A program made the translations under genes and the position numbers. Shown in pieces: positions 47,963 through 55,898 of a stretch of 64,000 nucleotides of DNA. Within the stretch, counting starts at the first letter, position 1. Each line of letters starts with the position of its first letter. The notes below the pieces were generated by a model. It had not been told where the DNA came from, made no database searches, and saw only the letters and a program-made list of their open reading frames with translations. Origin of the DNA: Actinomycetospora sp. TBRC 11914 (lineage in GTDB: Bacteria > Actinomycetota > Actinomycetes > Mycobacteriales > Pseudonocardiaceae); contig NZ_JABBND010000011.1 in assembly GCF_012933465.1 (NCBI RefSeq), forward strand, positions 150,686 to 214,685. The letters are read 5' to 3'.

Positions 47963-48666
47963 CGTCCGTCCCGGGCCTGGTGGTCCTCGTACGAGAGGTA
48001 CTCCAGGCCGAACTCCTTGAGCCGGTCGCGCAGGCCGTAGCGGTCGAGGCCGAGCTCGCCGGCCTGGAAGGCCGCCCGGGAGGCGGCCTCCTTCTCGACG
48101 CGCGCCTGGGAGGCCGACAGTGCGCGGGAGACGTCGCCGCGGGGGACGACCATGACGCCGTCGTCGTCGGCCACCACGACGTCGCCGGGCCGCACCAGCT
48201 GCCCGCCGAGGGTGACCGGGACGTTGACCGCGCCGGCGGTGGCCTTGACGGTGCCCTGCGCCGAGACCGCGCGGGACCAGGCGGGAAAGCCCATCTCGCG
48301 CAGCTCGGCGACGTCGCGCACCCCCGAGGCGAGGACGACACCGCGGACCCCGCGGTGGGCCAGCGCGGTCGCGAACAGCTCACCGAAGAGGCCGTCGGTG
48401 GTGGGTGAGTTCGTCGCGACCACCAGCACGTCCCCGGGCCGGCACTGCTCGACGGCCACGTGGATCATCAGGTTGTCCCCGGGCCAGCACAGCACGGTCA
48501 CCGCGGTGCCGCCGATCCGCGCGCCGGCCCAGGCGGGGCGGAACTCCGGGCCCAGGTACCCGACGCGGCCCAGCGCCTCGTGCACCGTCGCGACCCCGTA
48601 CTCCCCCAGCGCCGCCGCGTCCTCGACGTCCGCCCGCGGCGGATCGGTCACCACGACCGTCTCCAT
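47959..48666 (-). CDS. ligK: 4-carboxy-4-hydroxy-2-oxoadipate aldolase (LigK/ProA, RraA-like)
   Basis: 235 residues. The RraA-like fold is clear from GVATVHEALGRVGYLGPEFRP, CWPGDNLMIHVAVEQCRPGDVLVVATNSPTTDGLFGELFATAL and VRGVVLASGVRDVAELREMGFPAW. GDVVVADDDGVMVVPRGD follows. CHA aldolases of this family release pyruvate and oxaloacetate and often also decarboxylate oxaloacetate. It is first in the minus-strand lig operon; the promoter at 48711-48739 is marked by TTGACA-N17-GACGCT with a GntR-type operator on the -35. Confidence 0.9.
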   Translation of the reverse strand: METVVVTDPPRADVEDAAALGEYGVATVHEALGRVGYLGPEFRPAWAGARIGGTAVTVLCWPGDNLMIHVAVEQCRPGDVLVVATNSPTTDGLFGELFATALAHRGVRGVVLASGVRDVAELREMGFPAWSRAVSAQGTVKATAGAVNVPVTLGGQLVRPGDVVVADDDGVMVVPRGDVSRALSASQARVEKEAASRAAFQAGELGLDRYGLRDRLKEFGLEYLSYEDHQARDGR

Positions 48667-48710
48667 GGCTGTCTCCTTCGTCGGTCCGGGGCGCCGGGTG
48701 CGCTGGCTCC

Positions 48711-48743
48711 AGCGTCGATTCTGTCGTCATTATTGTCAACAGT
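48711..48743 (-). promoter_or_regulatory. lig operon promoter with GntR-type operator
   Basis: On the minus strand TTGACA (48739-48734) and GACGCT (48716-48711) are 17 bases apart. The operator-like ACTGTTGACAAT (48743-48732) covers the -35, as expected for repression. Confidence 0.55.
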
Positions 48744-48766
48744 TTTGGCCAAAGGTGGCCTGCGGC

Positions 48767-48812
48767 CTCGTGAGCACTAAGTGTCGCTATACCGACACTT
48801 AGTGCTCACGAG
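48767..48812. terminator. Perfect 20-bp hairpin between GntR gene and lig operon
   Basis: The arms CTCGTGAGCACTAAGTGTCG (48767-48786) and its exact complement (48793-48812) flank a CTATAC loop. It begins 12 bases beyond the GntR stop and probably ends that transcript before the lig promoter. It is unusually long, perfect and low in GC for this genome. Confidence 0.75.
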
Positions 48813-48824
48813 CGCGGAGCGCAC

Positions 48825-49478
48825 CTAGCTGGAGCCCACCTGCGGGAGGGTCTCGATCACGCTGGCGAGGTGGTCGCGCATCGCGGTCTCGGCGCGCCGG
48901 GGATCGCGGGCACGGATGGCCTCGATGATCTCCAGGTGCTGCGGGAGCGACACCGCGGCGCGGCCGGGCAGCAGGGCCAGGCGGAACTGGTGGCGGACGT
49001 TCTGGCCGCGCAGCCGCTCGAGCACGGATTCGGCGACGTGCTGACCGCTCGCCGTCCGCACCGTGGCGTGGAGCCGGCGGTTGAGCTCGGAGTACCCGAG
49101 CACGTCGCCGTCGGCGACCGCCCGCCTCATGGCGTCGGCGATCTCGCGCAGGACCGCGAGGTCCTCGTCGGTGGCCCGTTCCGCGGCCTTGGCCGCGCAG
49201 AGCGCCTCGACGGCCATCCGGACCTCGGAGATCTCGATGGCCTCCTCCAGCGAGACCGCGCGGACCCGCGCGCCGCGGTTGGCGACGCGCTCGACGAGAC
49301 CTTCGCCGGTCAGCTGGGTCAGCACCGCCCGGATCGCGGAGCGGCTGACCCCGAACTGCAGGGACAGGTCGGCCTCGACGAGGCGCTGGTTGGGCATGAA
49401 CTGCCCGTCGAGGATGGCGTGGCGGACCCGCTCGAGGACGTCGCCACGCTCCCCGGAGGGATCGGTCCCGGCGCTCAT
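48825..49478 (-). CDS. GntR-family regulator, FCD (FadR/VanR) subfamily
   Basis: 217 residues from ATG 49478, with GAGG six bases upstream; alternative starts at 49490 and GTG 49526 exist. The winged helix is at about 20-70: VRHAILDGQFMPNQRLVEADLSLQFGVSRSAIRAVLTQLTGEGLVERVANRGARVRAVS. The all-helical FCD domain follows with ISEVRMAVEALCAAKAAE, LNRRLHATV and a C-terminal MRDHLASVI (metal-binding His pattern). It lies downstream of the aromatic-acid transporter and upstream of the lig operon, so a catabolic control role is likely. Confidence 0.88.
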   Translation of the reverse strand: MSAGTDPSGERGDVLERVRHAILDGQFMPNQRLVEADLSLQFGVSRSAIRAVLTQLTGEGLVERVANRGARVRAVSLEEAIEISEVRMAVEALCAAKAAERATDEDLAVLREIADAMRRAVADGDVLGYSELNRRLHATVRTASGQHVAESVLERLRGQNVRHQFRLALLPGRAAVSLPQHLEIIEAIRARDPRRAETAMRDHLASVIETLPQVGSS

Positions 49479-49525
49479 CGGTGACCTCATCTCCCGCACG
49501 ACGGACCCGACGATGCCCTCGGACA

Positions 49526-50842
49526 CTACGCGAGCACCGCCTCGCGCGACTCGGCCTGCACGGGCCGCCGGCGCGGGACCAGCGCCGTCGAGACCGCCCC
49601 GAGCACCGCCGCCGCCGCGAAGACCCCGAAGCCCCACGTGGACGCGCCGGAGGCGACCAGCAGACCACCCAATGAGGGCCCCACGATGGCGCCGACCCGA
49701 CCGACCCCCGAGGCCCAGCCCAGCGCGGTGCCGCGCGCCGAGGGCCCGAAGGAGGCACCGACGAACGCATAGATCATCGTCTGGGCACTGAAGAGCCAGG
49801 TCCCGGTGAAGAAGACGACGGCGTAGGTGGCGATCAGCGGCATCTTCACCGCGAGCAGGCACAGGCCGACCGCGGTCAGCACGAACCAGATCACCGCGAC
49901 CGGACGGGCCCCGAACCGATCGGCCAGCGGGCCGGCGATGAGCAGCCCGACGATGCCGCCGAGGTTCACCACGACCAGGAACGCGACCGCGGAGCCCAGC
50001 TCGTAGCCGTTGGACCGCATCATCGTCGGCAGCCAGGTGCTCATGCCGTAGACGAGCAGGAGACCGAAGAACGAGGCGATCCAGAAGAGCACGGTCGCCC
50101 GCCGCGAGCCGTGCGCGAACAGCGCGCGCAGGCCGACGTCGGCCGAGCGCCGGTCCTCGTCGGCGGGCGTCAGGGACGCGACGTCGACGCCGTGGCGCTC
50201 GGCGAGCGCCGCGAGCTCGCTCCGTCGGCCGCGGGCGAGGAGGAAGCTCGGGGACTCGGGCAACCAGGCCAGGAGGGCGGGCACGGCGACCAGCAGCGGG
50301 ACCGCGCCGAGCATGAACACCCCGCGCCAGCCCAGGGAGGCCGCCAGCGCGAGACCGAGGGTTCCGGCGAGCGCGCCGCCCGCCTGGTGGGCGGTCATGA
50401 CGACCGCCACCGACAGCGCCTTCCGCCGCGGCGCGGCGTACTCCATGGCCATCGTGATCGCGGTCGGCAGGAGCCCGCCGAGCCCGAGTCCGGCCACGAA
50501 CCGGGCCACCCCGAACACCGCGAGGGTCGGCGCGAGCCCGGTGGCCAACGAGGCGAGCGAGAACACCGTCACCCCCAGCACCAGACCCATGCGGCGCCCG
50601 AGGCGGTCGGTGACGAAGCCGGAAGCGAGGGCCCCGAGCAGCATCCCGAAGGTGGTCAGGCTCGCGACCTCGCCGGCGACGACGGGGGTGAGGCCCACCG
50701 CGTGCTCGGAGAGCAGGCGCGGCAGCACGGCGCCGAACACGAACAGGTCGAGCCCGTCGAGCAGCACGACGAACCAGCACAGCGCGGTGACCCGGATCGA
50801 CAGCCGGGACGTCGAGCGCGTCGGGTCCAGGGCAGAGGACAT
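49526..50842 (-). CDS. MFS transporter, aromatic acid:H+ symporter (AAHS)-like
   Basis: 438 residues with 12 predicted helices. DGLDLFVFGAVLPRLL in helix 1 carries the Asp typical of the AAHS family, followed by GMLLGALASGFVTDRLGRRMGLV (the MFS loop 2-3 motif) and GLGLGGLLPTAITMAMEY in helix 4. Members such as PcaK and BenK import protocatechuate, 4-hydroxybenzoate or benzoate. Start ATG 50842 is preceded by AGAGG. Its promoter at 50914-50942 is a near copy of that of the transporter at 52904. Confidence 0.88.
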   Translation of the reverse strand: MSSALDPTRSTSRLSIRVTALCWFVVLLDGLDLFVFGAVLPRLLSEHAVGLTPVVAGEVASLTTFGMLLGALASGFVTDRLGRRMGLVLGVTVFSLASLATGLAPTLAVFGVARFVAGLGLGGLLPTAITMAMEYAAPRRKALSVAVVMTAHQAGGALAGTLGLALAASLGWRGVFMLGAVPLLVAVPALLAWLPESPSFLLARGRRSELAALAERHGVDVASLTPADEDRRSADVGLRALFAHGSRRATVLFWIASFFGLLLVYGMSTWLPTMMRSNGYELGSAVAFLVVVNLGGIVGLLIAGPLADRFGARPVAVIWFVLTAVGLCLLAVKMPLIATYAVVFFTGTWLFSAQTMIYAFVGASFGPSARGTALGWASGVGRVGAIVGPSLGGLLVASGASTWGFGVFAAAAVLGAVSTALVPRRRPVQAESREAVLA

Positions 50843-50910
50843 CGGCGTTCCTCTCGGAGGCAGGGGGGAGGGAGCCGCGACGCGGGTGCGACCTGCGTCA
50901 CCGACAGCGC

Positions 50911-50942
50911 CGTACGCTAGCTCACACCAATATCCACAACAA
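50911..50942 (-). promoter_or_regulatory. AAHS transporter promoter, twin of 52659-52690
   Basis: On the minus strand TTGTTG (50942-50937), a 17-base spacer and TAGCGT (50919-50914) are visible. The 19 bases TGGTGTGAGCTAGCGTACG (50929-50911) are identical to 52672-52690. Confidence 0.7.
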
Positions 50943-50955
50943 GCACGGCGCCATG

Positions 50956-50967
50956 ATTGTTGACAAA
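50956..50967. promoter_or_regulatory. ATTGTTGACAAA GntR-type operator
   Basis: A copy of the ATTGTTGACAAT motif in the divergent region between the AAHS transporter and the GntR gene at 51037, upstream of both. Confidence 0.5.
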
Positions 50968-50993
50968 CAATCCGCCGATCCATCGCTCCGGCC

Positions 50994-51007
50994 GATCGTT
51001 AACGATC
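50994..51007. promoter_or_regulatory. GATCGTTAACGATC palindrome
   Basis: A perfect 14-bp palindrome 30 bases before the GTG of the GntR gene at 51037, probably an operator for autoregulation. Confidence 0.5.
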
Positions 51008-51036
51008 CTGTGGACGATTCGCGTACAGTCGCCGTC

Positions 51037-51711
51037 GTGCCGAGGACCGAAGCGACGAGCGATGGCCTGCTCAGCGGCAGCCCCGGGCGCGACGTCGCCG
51101 AGAAGGGACTGCGCGAGGCGATCACCCGCGGCACCATCGCTCCCGGGCACCGGCTCGTCGAGGCCGAGCTGAGCGAGCAGTACGGCGTCACGCGCAACAG
51201 CGCGCGGCTGGCGCTCGACGCGCTCGCCGCCGAGGGTCTGGTCGAGCGGATCCCCAACCGCGGCGCCCGCGTCCGCACGGTGTCGACGGCCGAGGCCGTG
51301 GAGATCATGGAATGCCGCATGGTCCTCGACGGCCTGCTCTCCGCCAAGGCCGCCGAGCTCGCCGACGACGACCAGGTCGCGCGCCTGCTGGGCAACCGGG
51401 AGCTGATGCGGCGGGCCGTGGCCGAGCGCGAGCTCCTGCGCTACTCCGAGCTCATCCAGAACCACCACGCACTGGTGCGCGAGGCCGCGCGGCACCCCAT
51501 CGCCTCCGAACTGGTCCAGCGGCTCGCCGCGCAGATCGTGCGCCACCAGTTCCAGCTCTCGCTGCGCCCGGGCCGGGCCGAGCAGTCGCTCGCCGAGCTC
51601 GAGCGTGTCGTGGACGCCATCGTCGCGCGCGATCCCGCCGCGGCCGACGCCGCCGCCCGCGAGCACCTCGGCGGGGTCATCGCCGCGGTGCGCGAGGAAG
51701 CGCTCGTCTGA
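51037..51711 (+). CDS. GntR-family regulator, FCD subfamily
   Basis: 224 residues if GTG 51037 is the start; the frame is open upstream to 50953, but that would include both operator-like sites. The DNA-binding part is LREAITRGTIAPGHRLVEAELSEQYGVTRNSARLALDALAAEGLVERIPNRGARVRTVS. The FCD domain has MECRMVLDGLLSAKAAE, NHHALVREAA and REHLGGVI. It is closely related to the protein at 51769 (IVRHQFQLSLRPGRA is shared), suggesting recent duplication. Confidence 0.85.
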   Translation: MPRTEATSDGLLSGSPGRDVAEKGLREAITRGTIAPGHRLVEAELSEQYGVTRNSARLALDALAAEGLVERIPNRGARVRTVSTAEAVEIMECRMVLDGLLSAKAAELADDDQVARLLGNRELMRRAVAERELLRYSELIQNHHALVREAARHPIASELVQRLAAQIVRHQFQLSLRPGRAEQSLAELERVVDAIVARDPAAADAAAREHLGGVIAAVREEALV

Positions 51712-51768
51712 CCCGGCGCCGGTCTCCGTCCCCGGCGACCATCGCGCCGGGCGCGCGCCGCCGCCGCG

Positions 51769-52563
51769 GTGGCCCGTGCCGTCGAGGCGCGCCGCCCGGG
51801 CACCCGCCCCGACCTCGCGACGACCGCTCGACGCATTGCTGGCAGGATCGTTGACAATCTTGCCAACAGCTTCGTACGCTCCTCCCACAGCGCCACACCG
51901 ATCGGGGAAGTCCGGGAGGGAGGGATCGTCATCGCCGCACCACACCGGGACGCCGCCGAGAGCCGACTGCGCGCCGGGATCGCCCGCGGTGACCTGCCAC
52001 CGGGCTACCGACTGATCGAGTCGGCCCTGGTGGAGTCGTACGGCACGACCCGCAGCAGCATCCGCCTGGCCATCGAGACCCTCATCACCGAGGGCCTGGT
52101 GGAGCGCGTCCCGAACCGCAGCGCCCGGGTCCGCGTCGTCTCCCGGCAGGAGGCCGTGGCGATCGCCGAGTGCCGCATGGTGCTCGAGAGCCTGCTCGCG
52201 CGGCGGGCCGCCGAGCGCATCACCGACGAGGAGATCACCGTTCTGCGCACGCAGGTGGGACAGATGGCGCGGGCGCTCGCCGAGGGCGACCTGGCCGGCT
52301 ACTCCACGCTGATCGCCACATTGCACGCCACGATCCGGGCGGCGGCCCGGCAGCCGACCGCGACCGAGCTCGTGGACCGGCTGGCCGCGCAGATCGTGCG
52401 CCACCAGTTCCAGCTCTCCCTGCGTCCGGGTCGCGCGCCGCGCTCCTTCGCCGAGCTCGGCGAGGTGGTCGAGGCGGTCACCGCGCGCGATCCGGACCGG
52501 GCGGACGCGGCGGCCCGCCGGCACTTCCGCGCCGTCATCGACGCTCTCCGCGGCGGCGACTGA
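51769..52563 (+). CDS. GntR-family regulator, FCD subfamily, start uncertain
   Basis: The conserved part begins near 51967: LRAGIARGDLPPGYRLIESALVESYGTTRSSIRLAIETLITEGLVERVPNRSARVRVVS, then an FCD domain with AECRMVLESLLARRAAE and IVRHQFQLSLRPGRAPRSFAE. The only canonical in-frame start is GTG 51769. However, a TTGACA-N18-TACGCT promoter at 51851-51880 and a GGGAGGGAGGG ribosome site at 51914-51924 lie downstream of it. Translation may therefore start at a non-canonical codon such as ATC 51931, giving about 210 residues. It is a paralogue of the 51037 protein. Confidence 0.75.
   Translation: MARAVEARRPGTRPDLATTARRIAGRIVDNLANSFVRSSHSATPIGEVREGGIVIAAPHRDAAESRLRAGIARGDLPPGYRLIESALVESYGTTRSSIRLAIETLITEGLVERVPNRSARVRVVSRQEAVAIAECRMVLESLLARRAAERITDEEITVLRTQVGQMARALAEGDLAGYSTLIATLHATIRAAARQPTATELVDRLAAQIVRHQFQLSLRPGRAPRSFAELGEVVEAVTARDPDRADAAARRHFRAVIDALRGGD
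51847..51880 (+). promoter_or_regulatory. Promoter with GntR-type operator before the third GntR gene
   Basis: ATCGTTGACAAT (51847-51858) overlaps a -35 TTGACA (51851-51856), with TACGCT 18 bases downstream (51875-51880). Confidence 0.5.
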
Positions 52564-52903
52564 CCCGTCTGCCGGACGAGCTCCGCCCTGCTCACACGAG
52601 CTCCACAGGGCACAACCGAAGATCACTGCCTAGATTGTCAATAATCCTGCTGTCGTTCTTGTTGTTGATTATGGTGTGAGCTAGCGTACGTCGCTACCAC
52701 GTCGTGTGGCCCAGATCGCACCGGCACGGTCCGGGAGGAATCCGCGCTCCCGGGCCCATCCGCTTTCTGAGCTCGCTCAGACGCCGTCCGTCCCTCGGGA
52801 CCAGGCGGCCACCGGCCCGCGCACCTCGCGGGGACACCGGCCCGCGACCGCGGTACGCGCGGCGCCCCGCCCCACCCTCACCATCACCCGAAGGATCTCA
52901 ACG
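52564..52903 (+). promoter_or_regulatory. Leader region of the C-glycoside operon, 340 bases
   Basis: No gene was found. It contains the GntR-type site ATTGTCAATAAT (52634-52645) and the promoter TTGTTG-N17-TAGCGT (52659-52687), followed by a leader of about 210 bases rich in C and A before ATG 52904. AAGGA precedes the start. No riboswitch-like fold was recognised. Confidence 0.55.
52659..52690 (+). promoter_or_regulatory. NHS transporter promoter, twin of 50911-50942
   Basis: TTGTTG (52659-52664), a 17-base spacer and TAGCGT (52682-52687). The 3' 19 bases match the AAHS promoter exactly, and the rest differs at only a few positions. Confidence 0.7.
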
Positions 52904-54232
52904 ATGAGCGAGAGCCCCAGCACGGCCTCCGCAGCGCACGGCGCGGCGGCCGCACCCGGCCGACCGGCCGGCCACGCGACCCTCTACACGCGCCTGATCG
53001 CGATGATGCTCCTCGAGTTCATCGTGTTCGGGTCGTGGTTCGCCACGATCGGCCTGGTCCTGTCGACCAACGGGCTGTCCACGATCATCGGCCTGGTCTA
53101 CGCCCTCGCCGCGGTCTCGGCGATCGCCTCGCCGATGTTCCTCGGAGCCCTGGGCGACCGGTTCTTCGCCTCACAGAAGGTGCTCGGCGTCGCCCACATC
53201 CTCGGCGGCATCGTGCTGGTCTTCCTGCCCGGGGCGGTGAGCGCCCAGAACGGGGGCCTCGTCCTGGGGCTGATCTTCCTCTACACGCTCTTCTTCCAGC
53301 CCACCATCGGGCTCGCGAACTCCATCGTCTTCCGGCAGCTCGGGTCCGACGACGGCCGGTTCCCCTACATCCGGGTGTTCGGCACCCTGGGCTGGGCGAT
53401 CGCCGGTCTGGGCGTGGGGTGGATGGGCCTCTCGGGCTCCGCGAACCTGTTCATCGTCACCGCCGTCGCCAGCTTCGTCCTCGGCCTCTACTCGTTCACG
53501 CTGCCGACGACGCCCCCGCCCGCCAAGGGCGTCCGCTTCTCGTTCGGCGACGTCATCGGCGCGAAGGCCATGCCGCTCTTCCGGCACCGCAACTTCGCGA
53601 TCATCATGCTCTGCACCCTGCTCACCGCGGTCTCGCTGGGCTTCTACAACACCTTCGCCTCCGCCTACATCGGTGCCCTCGGCGTCTCCAACGTCGCCGG
53701 GGTGCTGGCCATCGGTCAGCTCTCGGAGATCGTCTTCATCGTCTCGATCCCGCTGGTGCTGCGCACGATCGGCCTCAAGGCCGGCCTCGCGGTCGGGATG
53801 GGGATGTGGGCGGTGCGGTTCGTCCTCTTCGCCGTCGCGGCGGGCGGGCACCTGACGCCGCTGGTCGTCGGCGTCGCGCTGCACGGCATCTGCAACGACT
53901 TCTTCCTGGTCCTCACCGCGATGTGGCTCAACCAGGTCGTCCCGGCCAAGCTGCACGCCCAGGCCCAGAACATGCTCATCCTGGTCATCTCCGGGCTCGG
54001 CGCCCTCATCGGGTCGCTGGCCTCCGGCGAGATCTACAACGCGACCGTCGCCACCGCCCCGGCCACCGACACCGGCGCCTGGACCACCCTCTGGATCGTC
54101 CCGGTGGCCATCGCCGTGGTCACCACCATCCTGTGGCTCGGGATCTTCCGCCACCGTCACGGCGCAGCCTTCGAGCCCCTCACCGTGAAGGGTGAGGACG
54201 CCCCGGCCGCGGTGTCCCCCGCGGCGGCCTGA
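52904..54232 (+). CDS. MFS transporter, nucleoside:H+ symporter (NHS/NupG)-like
   Basis: 442 residues, 12 helices. LIAMMLLEFIVFGSWFATIGLVLSTNGL at the N-terminus, followed by PMFLGALGDRFFASQKVLG and FFQPTIGLANSIVFRQL, resemble the NHS family (NupG/XapB/YegT). In C-glycoside clusters this family is a plausible importer of the glycoside. ATG 52904 has AAGGA nine bases upstream; the frame is open further upstream but falls in the leader. It is first in the seven-gene operon. Confidence 0.85.
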   Translation: MSESPSTASAAHGAAAAPGRPAGHATLYTRLIAMMLLEFIVFGSWFATIGLVLSTNGLSTIIGLVYALAAVSAIASPMFLGALGDRFFASQKVLGVAHILGGIVLVFLPGAVSAQNGGLVLGLIFLYTLFFQPTIGLANSIVFRQLGSDDGRFPYIRVFGTLGWAIAGLGVGWMGLSGSANLFIVTAVASFVLGLYSFTLPTTPPPAKGVRFSFGDVIGAKAMPLFRHRNFAIIMLCTLLTAVSLGFYNTFASAYIGALGVSNVAGVLAIGQLSEIVFIVSIPLVLRTIGLKAGLAVGMGMWAVRFVLFAVAAGGHLTPLVVGVALHGICNDFFLVLTAMWLNQVVPAKLHAQAQNMLILVISGLGALIGSLASGEIYNATVATAPATDTGAWTTLWIVPVAIAVVTTILWLGIFRHRHGAAFEPLTVKGEDAPAAVSPAAA

Positions 54233-54240
54233 CCCACCCC

Positions 54241-54270
54241 GGGAGGGCGGGCCCCGGGGCCCGCCCTCCC
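54241..54270. terminator. 30-bp perfect palindrome after the transporter gene
   Basis: GGGAGGGCGGGCCCC and its exact complement abut without a loop, eight bases after the transporter stop and 34 bases before the next start. It is a strong, all-GC hairpin with no T-run. It may attenuate transcription or stabilise the upstream mRNA rather than end it fully. Confidence 0.7.
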
Positions 54271-54303
54271 GCTCCCCCATCGACCAGAGCGAGGAAGAGA
54301 GCA

Positions 54304-54774
54304 GTGTTCGAGAACTTCCTGATCCGCGAGGACAGCCTGCGCAACGACGAGGTCGACGGCGACGTCGTCGGGTTCCGCCTGGCGGTGCGCAACGCCAACT
54401 ACCGCGGGGTGTTCCTCTCGCTGCACAACGGCTACTTCCTCGAGGTCGACGGCGTCTCCTACCCGCGCGACGTGCAGACCTTCGAGATCAACGGCCGGGA
54501 GCCGCGGACGTTCTCCGAGCTCCGCGGGCAGGTCTGGGAGCACTGGGACTACGACGACGAGGGCGTGCTGCACGTCGCCGCGCCCGGCGGCCTCGCCCCC
54601 GGGGTCCACACCGTGCGCTTCCAGCAGTCGGTGCTCGCCGCCTACGGCTACCAGCCCACCGACGAGGAGTGGGTGGCGAACCCCCCGGTGCCCGGCACCG
54701 GCGCCGGGTCGGAGAAGGCCCCCGAGATCGTCGTCCACACCCTCGAGCTCACCGCGGAGAAGGAGACCGTCTGA
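54304..54774 (+). CDS. C-glycoside deglycosidase beta-subunit-like protein (DUF6379)
   Basis: 156 residues from GTG 54304. FENFLIREDSLRN at the N-terminus, GFRLAVRNANYRGVFLSLHNGYFLEVDG, TFEINGREPRTFSEL and the central ...EHWDYDDEGVLHV are features I associate with the small beta subunit of bacterial C-deglycosylating enzymes (CarC/DgpC type). The predicted fold is all-beta. Its stop overlaps the alpha-subunit-like start (TGATG), as expected for a heteromeric enzyme. Assignment is from recalled family features and context. Confidence 0.75.
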   Translation: MFENFLIREDSLRNDEVDGDVVGFRLAVRNANYRGVFLSLHNGYFLEVDGVSYPRDVQTFEINGREPRTFSELRGQVWEHWDYDDEGVLHVAAPGGLAPGVHTVRFQQSVLAAYGYQPTDEEWVANPPVPGTGAGSEKAPEIVVHTLELTAEKETV

Positions 54775-55898
54775 TGGCCATCAAGCGCGGCGTGTCGTTC
54801 TACAGCTACCAGCAGTCGCAGTTCTTCCGCGAGCTCGACCTCGAGTCCCAGATCCGCGAGGTCGGCGAGGCCCTGCCCGACGCCGACGGCGTCGAGATCG
54901 TGGACGAGATGTCGCTGCGCTACCCCGACCCGGGTGACGAGTTCGTCGCGCGCTGGTTCGACTGGATGGACCGCTACGGCACCACCCCGGTGACCATGGA
55001 CGTCTGCATGGACGTCCTGCAGTTCCGCGACCACGTCATGACCTACGAGGAGTGCGCCGACCGACTCCGTCGCGACATCCGGCTGGCCGAGCGCCTCGGG
55101 TTCCGCAACGTGCGGGTGCTCTCGGTGGTCCCCCTCGAGGTCATGCTCTCCGCCCTGCCGCTGGCCGAGGAGCTCGACGTCCGGCTCGGCAAGGAGATCC
55201 ACCAGCCGATGCCGCTCGAGGGCCGGCAGGTCACCGAGATCGTCGAGCACGTCGAGCGCACCGGCACCCGCCACCTGGGCATCGTCCCCGACTTCGGCAT
55301 CTTCGGGTGGCGCCCCTCGGAGGTGCAGCTGGCCTGGTTCGAGCGCCGCGGCGCCTCCCCGGCGGCCACCGCCGCCGCCGTCGAGCTCGCCGAGCTGCTG
55401 CGTGCCGGGAAGGCGCCCGTCGGCGCCGTCGACATGTCCTTCTCCACCGCCGGCAACCTGCGCGTGGACGTCAAGCGGTTCCTGACGACGGGCGAGGTCG
55501 ACCCCGCGTTCGCCGACACCTTCCGCGGGGTGAAGGCCTTCACCGAGTCCCGGGTGGACGACCCGGCCGAGATCGACCACACCGTGGTCTTCGAGGCCCT
55601 GATGCTGTCGAACACCTCCGGGGACACCCTGCGCGAGCTGGTGCCCCACGTGGTCAGCGTGCACGGCAAGTTCAACAACATGTCCGAGATCCCGGGCCGG
55701 CCCGGGCAGTACCAGGACATCGCCATCGACTACGACACCGCGATCTCCGCCCTCGTCGCCGGCGGCTACGACGGGTACGTCAACTCCGAGTACGAGGGCC
55801 AGCGCTACTTCCAGGACCGCGGTCGCGCCGAGCTCGCCGACGAGGTCGAGCAGGTCCGCCGCCACCAGGAGATGCTTCGCCGCCTGACCGCGGCATGA
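54774..55898 (+). CDS. C-glycoside deglycosidase alpha-subunit-like TIM-barrel protein
   Basis: 374 residues of the xylose-isomerase-like/AP-endonuclease-2 fold: RGVSFYSYQQSQFFRELDLESQI, VEIVDEMSLRYPD, LGIVPDFGIFGWRPS, VVSVHGKFNNMSEI and YDGYVNSEYEGQ. Glu, Asp, His and Glu in these blocks are the likely divalent-metal ligands. CarB/DgpB-type alpha subunits break the C-C bond of a 3-keto C-glycoside by base-assisted elimination. The ATG overlaps the preceding stop by one base. It could alternatively be a sugar isomerase, but the beta-subunit neighbour argues for deglycosidase. Confidence 0.78.
   Translation: MAIKRGVSFYSYQQSQFFRELDLESQIREVGEALPDADGVEIVDEMSLRYPDPGDEFVARWFDWMDRYGTTPVTMDVCMDVLQFRDHVMTYEECADRLRRDIRLAERLGFRNVRVLSVVPLEVMLSALPLAEELDVRLGKEIHQPMPLEGRQVTEIVEHVERTGTRHLGIVPDFGIFGWRPSEVQLAWFERRGASPAATAAAVELAELLRAGKAPVGAVDMSFSTAGNLRVDVKRFLTTGEVDPAFADTFRGVKAFTESRVDDPAEIDHTVVFEALMLSNTSGDTLRELVPHVVSVHGKFNNMSEIPGRPGQYQDIAIDYDTAISALVAGGYDGYVNSEYEGQRYFQDRGRAELADEVEQVRRHQEMLRRLTAA

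Noticed and set aside
48767..48812. Hairpin considered as insertion-sequence end
   Set aside because: No transposase, no second copy nearby and no target duplication; best read as terminator or repeat.
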